From Orychophragmus violaceus (lineage: Eukaryota > Streptophyta > Magnoliopsida > Brassicales > Brassicaceae), in NCBI GenBank assembly GCA_030180135.1, contig CM058229.1, positions 44,853,522 through 44,917,521 of the forward strand: a DNA stretch of 64,000 nucleotides, given 5' to 3'. Within the stretch, counting starts at the first letter, position 1; each line of letters begins with the position of its first letter. A program made the position numbers and the translations under genes. Positions 54,876-64,000 of this stretch are shown here, piece by piece. Below the pieces are notes generated by a model, which was not told where the DNA came from, did no database searches, and saw nothing but the letters and a program-made list of their open reading frames with translations.

Positions 54876-56518
54876 TTTTTTTTTGGTCGAACCTCGCTTT
54901 TATAGAATAAAAAACTAATTGTTCACAAAGTGACATAACAAACCAACAATAACTAAAGAAAAACAAACGATAGATAGAGGCAAACAATCTCTAAAACAAC
55001 TAAAGATGCAAAGTCGTCCTCTAAACTTGACATCCAAAGCGGTAGAAGATAAATCGCAGCCGTGGAAGTTAGTAAACACTTGAAGTGTCCTAAAATCCGC
55101 AATTGAAACAGCATCAAGTGCACAATTGACAATCGCTAGTACAGCTGCAGTAAAAGAGGCGTTGAAACACCAAGTTACTGAGCTTGTGGAAGGAGTAGAA
55201 ACCGAAGTTTCAGAACTCGTTAGCATGATACTCCCTACTTCAATACCACACAAAAAGGTGGAATCAGGAGGAAACCAATCTCCATAAAGGAGAAGAGTGG
55301 ACAACCAAAGTCCTCATACAGAGGTACAAAGGGGCTAAGAAGCAGCCACATAACCAGAGCCTCATACAGAGGTAGTCGAAGAGATTGAGCTCTAAGACCA
55401 TGGGGATTGTATCCTAAGTTAGAATCAATCAAATCTGAGGTAAAACAGGGGGTACCAAGGACCAAACCTGATGGATACGAGACAATGAGCCAAGAGATAA
55501 ATCGAAATTTCATTCTAAGGCCGGGAGGAAGCGGGGACCAACCCATTACAAGAGGGTAACTCGTAACCACTCTTGAGAAAATTCCGAAGGTTTCAAACCA
55601 CAAGCAAGTAAGCAGAGAGACTGACCACGAAGGAGGGCTCCAGTCTGGTGGGTCTGGCGGGTCTGGCGGGTCTGGCAGGAAGCACAACGTCCATGGATTC
55701 AGGGGAGGCAACCACCAACAGAAAGATCTACAATGAAGAAAATGCCAAACCAAGAACAGGGGAAAGGGAGCTCGACCAAAACCAAACGCAATAGGGGAGC
55801 ACGAGGGTTGACCCGGTAACAAAAATCTGAGGAGGAGCGAGCAACCAGAGGAAGCTGGAGATGGTAACGGTGATGCAGGGCCGAGCAGTGGAGCCGTGAA
55901 CGGAGACTGAGCAGACCGCGGAACTTGAATGACGAGCAACTGAAGAAGAGCTCTTGTCCAAGGAGTCGTCCGAGCTGTCGAAGCCAAGCTAGCCGTCCGA
56001 GACAGAATCCGGGAACGACCACGAGTGTGAGAGTCTGAAAACTCGTATTTTTTAGATCTGTGAAAACAACCCGCAAGCTGCAGAAGCAGAGGGGAGGCAG
56101 AGACGTAACAACGAGCGGAGGGCTAGGTTTGCAGAGACGGGACAGAGAGCTAGGATTGCAGAGGTGGAGGAGGAAGGAGCTCGAGCAGAGGAGAGGAGTT
56201 ATCAGCTTCATAATCGGAGGAGAAAGCTCAGCGAGCAAGACGAGCGGTAGAGGTGACTGAGTGTCGCATAAGAGAGACATCGGAGCGGAGAGATGATGAG
56301 GAGGAGCGAGCATAAGAGACGGAGGTAGTGGGCCAGGTGGTTCCGGGGGCTCCGAAACCGGCGGAGATCCGTCAACAGTAGCAGGCATGACGGAGGAGCC
56401 GCTCAGATTTGGAGAAGGATGGACGCCGGAGGGAGAGAGGCTTGCCGGATGAAGGTTGACGGCTGCCTCGGGATTCGGGCCAGAGAGAGTTACATTAGGG
56501 CTTACGAGTTAGCAGTCT
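54876..56518 (-). mobile_element. Non-autonomous LINE-like poly(A) retroposon, 1643 bp
   Basis: Flanked by the 18-bp repeat ACAACCGGACATTCAGTT at 54858-54875 and 56519-56536, with a T-run at the left end (poly(A) tail on the minus strand). The 5' part is GC- and pyrimidine-rich. No RT, endonuclease or RNase H motif is visible. It is probably a LINE derivative that lost its enzyme region, or an independent retroposon family. Confidence 0.78.
55699..56388 (-). CDS. Proline/leucine-rich frame in the retroposon, function unknown
   Basis: 229 codons from MPATVDGSPPVSEPPEPPGP. The Pro-rich N-terminus about 130 bp from the element 5' end resembles the start of plant LINE ORF1 proteins. The rest is Leu/Ser-rich with no zinc knuckle. 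A second frame (55987-55235) overlaps it in another phase, which suggests a frameshift between an original N-terminal and C-terminal part. Confidence 0.35.
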   Translation of the reverse strand: MPATVDGSPPVSEPPEPPGPLPPSLMLAPPHHLSAPMSLLCDTQSPLPLVLLAELSPPIMKLITPLLCSSSFLLHLCNPSSLSRLCKPSPPLVVTSLPPLCFCSLRVVFTDLKNTSFQTLTLVVVPGFCLGRLAWLRQLGRLLGQELFFSCSSFKFRGLLSLRSRLHCSALHHRYHLQLPLVARSSSDFCYRVNPRAPLLRLVLVELPFPCSWFGIFFIVDLSVGGCLP

Positions 56519-56536
56519 ACAACCGGACATTCAGTT

Positions 56537-57305
56537 AAAAATGTAAAAACACATGTAAAATACAAATCTCTTTAATTAACCAAATTTTAAAATTAAAAAT
56601 CATATGCAAATAATCTCCAAAAATAATAATAAAATTCGAATGTTGTGGACGAGCTAGATTCTTGAATAGATAGTCCAAGTCTCTTTTGAAAAGCTTTAGT
56701 ATGTGCATCTCTTGTTATGCCAATATGATTTTATTTGTTATGCATTTCCAAAAATAAGGAAATAATATATAGTGTGAACGGAGATTTTAATTTTGAAGCA
56801 TACGTACCAGATACGATATTGAGGTGGTATATATACATGGTTGGTACGTACGTAGATATGATGAATATATATATAGAAGAAGCCATGGATTAGATGACAA
56901 ACACAATAATCGTCGCCTTGCGTGCATGGGAAAGGTTCCTTTAGTCCAACCAGGTAATTCTTTGTTTTAATTTGGCTTTCACATCTTTGTTCACCAACTT
57001 AATACTATTATTCGACTTTGTTAAAATACAATTATTACTTAACTTCTTAATAAGTTCACCTTGTTTTTCCCTTTCTACCAACTCGTTTTGATAGTCCTTT
57101 AATACATAATTTCCAAAAAAAAAGTTGGGAATATTTAATTTTGTCAGATTACTAACTTTTTTATCCAACAATTACTTTCATTTAACTTTAAAGTGGTTCA
57201 ACAACAAGGAAAACAAGCAAGTTGTTTTTGCCAAACGATTACTATTATTTTATTCTTCTTCGTTCTTTTCCTACTCATTCCCATTGTTTTTCAAATGGTC
57301 ACCAG
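56537..57305. other. AT-rich intergenic DNA
   Basis: Short lysine/asparagine-rich frames such as 57171-56941 look like chance translations of AT-rich DNA. No repeats or element ends were noticed. Confidence 0.5.
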
Positions 57306-58348
57306 TTAGAACCTAAGTGTTTTCAATAAGAGGGATAAAATGGGAAGATAAAGAGGAAACGAACTGAGCAAGGTACTTAATGTCTCATAAGATACATGCC
57401 ACCTCATAGAGAAGGCTGTAACAAGGATATTTGAATCCGAAAAGAGTTGAAAATGATTGAGACTTAATACGTGAGCATTCTTTAATCCATCCTTTATTGA
57501 TAGAGCTTTTGCAATTAAGGTTGAAGGCACAAACTCCCAGCTTGAGGATCCTTGGATTAGAAGACATCCATTCGCCATAAAAATTTGAAAACCCATTCCA
57601 CCACGACGTGAAGTTGCATTCTAAGCTCCATCGAAAAATCAGACTAGAATTGGGGTAACAGGTGAGGGGAGGTTGCGAGATCTACATGTGTTCTTCTTCA
57701 TAAATAACAGGGCCACTTCCCAACTTTTGGAATCGAGAATCCCTTTAAGTCGGAATTCATCTTCCAACATGGCATGACCTTCGAATATGCACTTGTTTCT
57801 AGCATTTCAATGTCGCCACAAGATCCAAAGGTACAATGGAGGGAAGGTAATTTCTACCGGAGGTAATATCTTCAACAATCTGCAAGAAAATAAGAGTTTG
57901 CAGAAGTTTTCATTACCCTATAACAAAACAGAGTTATTCTTTAAGGCTGACAAAGTCCGAAAAAAATCTGGCAAAGGTACAATTGCGGAGAATATGGAGG
58001 ATACTGCCCTTTTCTCCATAGAGATTAAAAACGAGGTTATTAGCTAGACCTCTGAAACTTAGAAGCTTTCCCACTGTCAAGGCATTGTTTGTTGTTTGCC
58101 AAAGGAAATGGTTAACTTTAGGTGCCCTTGCTACAATCCAAATGTTTTTGTACCAATCATAATCAGATAGAGCATGTGGAAGAGATGTCTTTCTAGCATA
58201 ATTGTACCCCAACTTGGTAGAGTAAACACTAGATCTCTTGGCTAACCAGATTTGACGATCATAGGGTTTGAAAAAGCTAAGTATTATGTACATAATAAGT
58301 TCCTTATAATGAGGCAAATGTTCCTTGATAGATGAGGTATTCCATTCA
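57306..58348 (-). pseudogene. LINE remnant: zf-RVT and RNase H domains
   Basis: The frame at 58317-57934 has WIVARAPKVNHFLWQTTNNAL, VGKLLSFRG and HILRNCTFA, the plant LINE zf-RVT pattern with several metal-binding residues changed. The frame at 57596-57306 has MGFQIFMANGCLLIQGSS, LIAKALSIKDGLKNA and LFSDSNILVTAF, matching RVT_3 RNase H, including the SD motif. The pieces are in different frames. Copia-D cuts it at 58349 (ATTCA at 58344-58348 is the likely target site). Confidence 0.78.
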
Positions 58349-59030
58349 TGTTGGGAATGTCCTGAAATCTATTGTACGGACTCTAAGTGTAAGTTGGATT
58401 GTCGAGATGAGACAGTCATATAACACTGGGTAATCATAATGCTTTGCTAGAAGCCACTTATGATCAATGAGTTTAGAACTTATTGCTAGTGTTATATGAT
58501 CCTACAGGGTCACACACCTAAGCAAACTGGACATAGAATATGAGGTTGATCATTAATGTAATGATCTGATAAATGCATATTTGATATGCATTCAATATCG
58601 AGTTTCTGAGGCAGTGTCGATCGACACAGCATGTGCATCGATCGACACAGATCGCGAATGACCCGATTAACTTCGGTTTAATCGTTGGTTAATCAGGTCG
58701 TGGTATAAGTCAACATATATAAGATATATGGTCGACTTTTACACTTAATCTAACCTAATTCACAGACACCAAAAGAAACAGAAAACCTCTTGAGAGATCT
58801 GATCTCTAACGGAACTAGCATCCCATATGTTCAGTTTGTGTGCGTGTGGATACCAGTAGAGGCGCAGCATTTGAGGCACTCTAAGATCTCGGTTACTTGA
58901 AAATCTTCCGCTGCTAATCACCAGGTAATTTCGAGATCTCTAGATTCAATATATCTGAGCCCTAGATCCTAGGCTATGGAATTCATACTAGGGTTGCTAA
59001 TCTGATTAGGAACTGCTAGAAATTCCTACA
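58349..59030 (+). repeat. 5' LTR of Copia-D
   Basis: 682 bp, TGTTGGGAATG to ATTCCTACA. A CGATCG pair (centres 58620.5 and 58641.5) lies about 75 bp before TATATAAG (58716-58723). Same family as the Copia-A LTR. Confidence 0.9.
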
Positions 59031-59031
59031 G

Positions 59032-59043
59032 TGGTATAAGAGC
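59032..59043 (+). other. Primer-binding site of Copia-D, one mismatch
   Basis: TGGTATAAGAGC; the usual site has C at the seventh base. Confidence 0.8.
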
Positions 59044-60126
59044 CTTAGGGTTCTATTGAATAAGTAGCATGTTGATTAGATTGGTTGAATCTGAATCTCT
59101 GTATAGTTGATACAAGCATGCTAAAACTCGTTTTAATCAAAGTAATCTAGTTTAGGTTTTTTGCTTGAAAACGATTAGGGTTTATCGCACTGTGTCGATC
59201 GATGCCATTCCGGTGTCAATCGACACATAAGGATAACCCGAATAAAATTTAGGTTTAACCTAACTGTGACGATCGACACAAGAGTTGTGTCGGTCGACAC
59301 AGACCTCACGGTCAGGCTAATCGGTTCAATTGGATTGGACCGGTTATCTAGCTTGGTTAAACCGCAAAAATGGTTTATTGCGATTGAGTTGATAAGGTTA
59401 GCATCGACCGCCACTAATGTAGTGTCGATCGACACAGACCGGTTATCATAAAACCGGATCAATTGGATTGATCGGTCATCGCAAATTGGTTTTGGTTAAT
59501 CTGCATCGATCGACACTAATGTAGTGTCGGTCGACACAAGATCCGCTGATTTAGGTTATTGAACCTTAAATCACAGAACCAAACCAAGATAAATCAATTT
59601 AATTAGAAGAATTAAAACATAATAAAACTGAACGTTTTAAAGGTTCCGTTCCTCAACCAAATATCAAGTAATCCTTGATGTCTTCCCGATCTTTTCAACT
59701 GTCAAGACTTGTTTCATTGTGCGATATACTTGCAGTGCAAGATGTCCACAATTACATGAGTAAGACAGGAGGTAATCGTGTTGATGGACTTGCAGTGCGA
59801 GACATCAACAATTACATAACTTAAGAGATTGGTTTACTTGACTGGGCCATCAAAATCGTTTTGGGCTCAGAGACATCAGGTGGATTGGACATGAGATGTC
59901 AATCCAAAACCAAGAGTTATATTGGATATAACTAGCAAAGTTGTTGCTTACCTAGATAGCTAAAATTTGGGTGATAGCCAGTGGCTCACTCAAGTTTAGT
60001 GAAGTATGGGTCTTGGATCATTATATTCATTTGAGGAAACATTGTTTGAATATAATGCGAGTTTTCTTAATAGTTAAGATTTCTCATTTCTTGAACATCA
60101 TAACTAAACCTCTTTTATTTTCAGCT
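59044..60126 (+). other. 5' leader of Copia-D
   Basis: Palindrome pairs are centred at 59198.5/59219.5 (second core CAATCG), 59272.5/59293.5, 59407.5/59428.5 and 59509.5/59530.5, each 21 bp apart. CAATTGGATTGGACCGGTTATC-like repeats lie between them. No coding sequence apart from an upstream extension of gag (from 59971). Confidence 0.78.
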
Positions 60127-61077
60127 ATGTCTAGCATAAACCATCATAACAATTTCTCCCTGCGATCCGTCCTTGAGAAGGACAAGTTAAATGGATCTAA
60201 CTTTCTTGAATGGTATCAGAACTTGAGAATTGTTCTCAAATAGGAGAAGAAGGACTATGTTCTTGAGAAAGTTCTCCACAAGAAGTACCGAGCCAATGCC
60301 TGACAGTCAGATAAGGATGCTTGGGATAAACATTCTAATGATGTGGTCGATGTGTGTTGTCTCATGTTGGCTACCATGAACTCGGACTTGCAAAAGCAAT
60401 ATGAGTACGTGGAGTCGCCAATAGAGATGATCAATGGCCTGAAAAGTATGTTTCAGGAGCAGGCACGAACTCAGAGATACCAGACAGTTAAGTCTCTGAT
60501 TGAGTGCAAGCTACCAAAGGGCGAACAAGTTAGTCCTCATGTCATTAAGATGATGGGTTATATTGATAACTTGGGGAAACTGGATTGTCCCATTAGCCAA
60601 GAATTAGCTACTGACATCATTCTGCAGTCACTGCCGTCAAGCTATGATAAGTTTGTTATGAACTACAACATGAACAACTTGACAAAGACTTTGACTGAGT
60701 TGCATGGGATGCTCAAAACTGCTGAACCTAACATCAAGAAGGACACCCCAAATGTTCTTATGGTACAAAAGGGTAATAAGTTTAAGAAACTTGGTAAGAC
60801 CAAAGGTGATGGCAAGACGAGCTCGATTGTGAATCCAAGCGAGTCTAACCATGCTCCTAAGGCTAAGCTTGGTCCTTCTAAAGATGATAAGTGCCATTAT
60901 TGTAATGGTCATGGGCATTTGAAAAGAAATTGCAAGAAATTCCTGGAAGATTATGAGAAGCTGAAGAAGATGTACGAGACTTCTTCTTCAGGTATTTATG
61001 TTATAGAAGTAAATGTTACTTCTAATTGTTCTACTTATTGGGTATTGGATACCGCCTATGGTACTCATATTTTGTGA
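60127..61077 (+). pseudogene. Copia gag with two nonsense mutations (Copia-D)
   Basis: One frame of about 316 codons from MSSINHHN, close to the Copia-A gag. It is interrupted by TAG at 60241-60243 (Gln in Copia-A) and TGA at 60301-60303 (Trp in Copia-A). Both changes are of the C-to-T type on one strand, as expected from decay of methylated DNA. The knuckle C-HY-C-NGHG-H-LKRN-C is intact. The frame runs on into the protease start, YWVLDTAYGTHIL, where the usual LDTG has become LDTA. Confidence 0.85.
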
Positions 61078-62660
61078 AAATATGCAGGGCCTGAGCAACG
61101 GTAGGACTATGGACAGAGGATAAGTGGACCTGCGCGTGGAAATGGAGCAAGAGTTGATGTATTGGCCGTAGGAACATTTGTTTGTCTTTATCTTCCGGCA
61201 TAGTTTAGAACTTAATAATTGCTACTATGTACCTGCTATGAGCAGAAATATTATTTCTATTCCTTGTTTGGATATGGAAGGATAACGATTTTCAAATTAA
61301 GAATAAGTGTTATTCATTTGATTACAATGATATGTTTTATAGTAGCAGTCCATTAGAGAATGGACCTTATGTTCTAAACCAAAACGTGCCTAACTATAAC
61401 ATTAATACCAAGAGATTCAAATCGAATGATACGAATCAAGCTTTTCTCTGGCATTGTCGTTTGGGTCACATAAATGAGAACAGATTCAGAAGCTCCATAG
61501 TGATGGACTTTTGGACTCATTTGATTATGAATCATGTGAGAAATGCGAATCTTGTTTATTGAGTAAAACAAAAAATGGGCCCCTTTCAACAAAGGAAGTG
61601 TCGATCGATGCATGTATGCAACGATCGACACAAGTTGCGAACGAACGAATAAAATGAAAGGGCCGGAGGCTTATTGGGCATTATACATACGGATGTGTAT
61701 GGCCCGATGAGCGCTAGTGCTAAGGGAAATTTTCAGTACTTCATTACCTTTACTAATATTTCAGTAGGTACGGTTATGTCTTATTAATGAGACATAAGTC
61801 GGAATCTTTTGAAAAGTTCAAAGAGTTCCAGAATTAAGTACAAAATCAATTTGGCGAAAGTATTAAAGCTTTACGATGAGATCATGGAGGTGAATACTTA
61901 AGTCAAGAATTTAGTGATCATCTGAGAGATTGTGAAATTGTTTCACAATTCACTCCTCCTGAATCGAACTTTATTAGATATGGTTCGATCAATGATGAGT
62001 CACTTAGATCTTCCATTATCCTTCTAAGAATACGCTCTAGAAACGTCTGCGTTTACACTAAATAGGGTTCCATAAAATTAGTTGCAAAGAATGTGGACTG
62101 GAAATGTTCCTAATTTGTCTTTCATGAAGATTTGGGGTTGTGAGGCTTATGTAAAACGTTTTTAATCTCTGATAAGCCTTCACCCAAATCCGAGAAGTAC
62201 TACTTCATTGGTTATCTTAGGAGACCAAGGCATGTTACTTTTACAACCGGTCCGAGAACAAAATGTTTGTTGCTCGGAACTGTGTTTTTCTTTAGAAAGA
62301 TTTTCTTTCCAGGAAGAACAGTGGGAGTAAAATTACAACTCGAAGAAATTCGAAAATCACAGGAGGCTGCTCAACCTGATGAGCAAGAACATCAGTTAGA
62401 TCTACAAATAGTTGTAGAACCTGCACCTGTGGTGCCTGAAGTTTGCAAAGGATCTGGTGAATGTATATTCGATATACATTCAAATGGCGAGTTTTTGAGG
62501 AAGTGTCGATCGACAAAAAGGTGTATCGATCGACACAGATCACGAACCAAAATATTGATTTTGGTTTATGACTTAATTAACTACGGTTTAAATCTTGGTT
62601 AATCAGGTCGTGGTAAAAGTCTATATATGAGATATATGCGCGACTTTTGCACAAACCTGA
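61078..62660 (+). pseudogene. Decayed copia pol of Copia-D
   Basis: GAG-pre-integrase remnant at 61332-61562 with FLWHCRLGHINENR; a palindrome pair at 61604.5/61624.5; integrase remnants at 61650-61960 with IHTDVYGPM in a short frame; then a frame at 62267-62602 covering the post-integrase region, RTVGVKLQLEEIRKSQEAAQPDEQEHQL. That frame runs into the LTR-like block (about 62450-62660) and ends with the same last residues (DLINYGLNLG) as in Copia-A. Confidence 0.82.
62450..62660 (+). repeat. LTR-like block embedded in the pol of Copia-D
   Basis: Homologous to 8822-9034 in Copia-A and, more distantly, to about 58560-58755 of the Copia-D LTR. It includes a CGATCG pair (62509.5/62529.5), GGTTAATCAGGTCGTGGTA and a TATA-like ATATATGAGATATATG. 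Copia-E inserted at its very end. Confidence 0.75.
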
Positions 62661-63330
62661 TGTTGGGAATGTCCTGAAATCTACTGTACTATCTCTAGAA
62701 AGTATGATAAATGTCGAGATCAGACATAAGTCATAAATACTGGGTGATCATGATGACTTGCTAGAGCCCGCTCATGATCTATAAGTTTAGGACTTATTAC
62801 CAGTATTGTATGATCCCGAAGGGTCACACACCATAGCTAACGGGAAAGTTAAGATGGAATTAATGCGGTAAGATGCTAAGGCATTTACTGTATTTGCACA
62901 GAGAGTTGAGCCAGACAGCAAACAGGCTTTTGTCTGATTTGTGTCTTGGGCCCAAAAGTCTAATGGACCATTAGTTTAATTAATTAAACTTGGGCCCATT
63001 AGTATATAAAAGAGATTGCAACATGGGTATTGAAACCCTAAGCCATTTTGGCGATTTGGAGGAGTGCAGCCGCGGCTCCATTCTCTCTCTAGCCTCTCTC
63101 TTTGTTGTTCTTCCATCCGGTCTAGCAGCCATTCCCTGCTTGTAAGAGTGTGGATACCAAGGAGGAACAGGTAATCATCTGTTCGTTGATCTCGTCATTA
63201 CCACCATTCCGCTGCAAAAGGTAATGTCCAGGTTTGTTTTATGATTCAGTTACAAGAACCTAGATCTGTTTAAGATTATGTGCTAGGTTGCAATTTGGGA
63301 ATTGAACCATGAAAAACTCATAATCCTTCA
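62661..63330 (+). repeat. 5' LTR of Copia-E
   Basis: 670 bp, TGTTGGG to CCTTCA. TATATAAA lies at 63003-63010. Two GGGCCC words (about 62950 and 62993) lie just upstream of it. No CGRYCG pair was found in this LTR, unlike the related families. Confidence 0.85.
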
Positions 63331-63331
63331 G

Positions 63332-63343
63332 TGGTATCAGAGC
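63332..63343 (+). other. Primer-binding site of Copia-E (initiator tRNA-Met)
   Basis: TGGTATCAGAGC, one base after the LTR. Confidence 0.92.
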
Positions 63344-64000
63344 CTAGGTCATTAGGTTGCATGTAATTTGGATCATAATGGCTGTTTAATGATTTAAGAA
63401 TCAATTAATGTTAAAATTGATTAAAATTATTAAAACCCTAACTAATGGTGTCGTTGATGATCATTAGTGTAAGCCGCCGATTGATAATGTTAATGATGCT
63501 CGATCAAAAGCAATCGATCATTATACTTTATCAATCGTGTGCCAATCGGCTTAGGAATCGTGTCATTGATCGATGAAGGCCGTGCGATCGAGATATGGAT
63601 CGCGTGTGTCTCACGACTTCATGCGATCAATGTCATGCCCACAATGATCGATCGCTTGGTCGTGTTAAAGTGATCGTGAGTGATCGATCATGGATTCAAG
63701 CCGATTGTGATCGAGAGACCGCGTGATCGTGTGATGATCGAACGCGTGATCGATAGGCCGTGGTCGATGGCAAGGGACGGATCGGGATGTTCGGCCGGTT
63801 GCGATGATCGATCGTTTGCGATCGTGAGCAGCCGCAAGGTCTCGAATGGTTCATGGGCCATCGATTGCGTTAATGGGCCGAGTTGGATCATGGATCCGAT
63901 CGTTTGGCCCGTTAAATTTTACGTCCCGCGAATAGTCAATCGGTTAAACCGAGCTTCGCGGTTCGTTGCCCAAACCACACCGATTAAACCGGTCCATTTA
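63344..64000 (+). other. 5' leader of Copia-E, dense in GATCG/CGATC words
   Basis: Non-coding. From about 63470 to 63900 there are many GATCG, CGATC and TGATCGAT words, less regularly spaced than the pairs in the other elements. The last 60 bp have AATCGGTTAAACCG-type sequence like the CCGGTT blocks of the other leaders. Gag would be further right. Confidence 0.65.

Larger units (their letters stand above)
58349..62660 (+). mobile_element. Copia-D: sister of Copia-A, interrupted by Copia-E
   Basis: 5' LTR, primer-binding site with one mismatch, leader, gag with two stops, degenerate pol up to 62660. The remainder should lie right of Copia-E, outside the window. It shares with Copia-A the palindrome pair in integrase and the LTR-like block in pol. 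Confidence 0.9.
62661..64000 (+). mobile_element. Copia-E: 5' LTR, PBS and leader of another copia element, cut by the window edge
   Basis: LTR 62661-63330, PBS 63332-63343, then leader to the edge. It shares the TGTTGGGAATGTCCTGAAAT start with Copia-A and D, but the rest of the LTR is different. It inserted into Copia-D after CCTGA (62656-62660); the matching copy would be outside the window. Confidence 0.85.

Noticed and set aside
55235..55987. 250-codon frame as a host gene
   Set aside because: It lies wholly between the target duplications of a poly(A) retroposon, overlaps another long frame, and is Leu/Pro/Ser-rich without domains.

Overview
This is a block of plant nuclear DNA made almost entirely of transposable elements. 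I found no host gene, tRNA, rRNA, operon or CRISPR. Athila-type Ty3/gypsy elements, Ty1/copia elements primed by initiator tRNA-Met, plant LINEs, and hAT MITEs rich in TTCGG/CCGAA suggest a dicot, probably a Brassicaceae, in pericentromeric or otherwise TE-dense chromatin.

Layout. 1-6473: right part of an Athila-type element (Gypsy-1, minus) with an uninterrupted gag-pol frame, inserted into the 3' LTR of Copia-A (6474-13229, minus). 13230-27418: older DNA with a duplicated gene fragment, CACTA-like ends, a hAT MITE, tiny retroposon tails and a 5'-truncated LINE. 26910-27418, 34415-34709 and 50718-51840: pieces of one older sequence, possibly a chromovirus-type LTR, split by two insertions. 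These are Copia-B (27419-34414, plus, TSD TAGGG) and a defective Athila derivative, Gypsy-2 (34710-50717, minus, TSD ATAAT). Gypsy-2 itself contains Copia-C (37096-44003, minus, sister of Copia-B). 51841-58348: hAT MITE, poly(A) retroposons and a LINE remnant. 58349 to the right edge: Copia-D (plus, sister of Copia-A), interrupted at 62661 by the LTR of Copia-E.

Only Gypsy-1 shows intact enzyme coding. Copia-A, B and C keep a gag frame with decayed pol; the gag of D has two stops. Gypsy-2 keeps gag-protease and an Athila ORF-1-type gene but has no RT, RNase H or integrase. Sister copies share the same pol lesions, so these families were probably mobilised in trans while already defective.

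The most unusual signal is a paired palindrome. The core is CGATCG, CGACCG or CGGTCG, with 4-nt arms such as GTGT/ACAC, GCAT/ATGC or GCAA/TTGC. Two cores lie 20-23 bp apart centre to centre, most often 21 bp. About forty such pairs occur in LTRs 75-135 bp upstream of a TATA-like box, in copia 5' leaders, and inside coding sequence, in both copia and gypsy elements. I know of no described element matching it.
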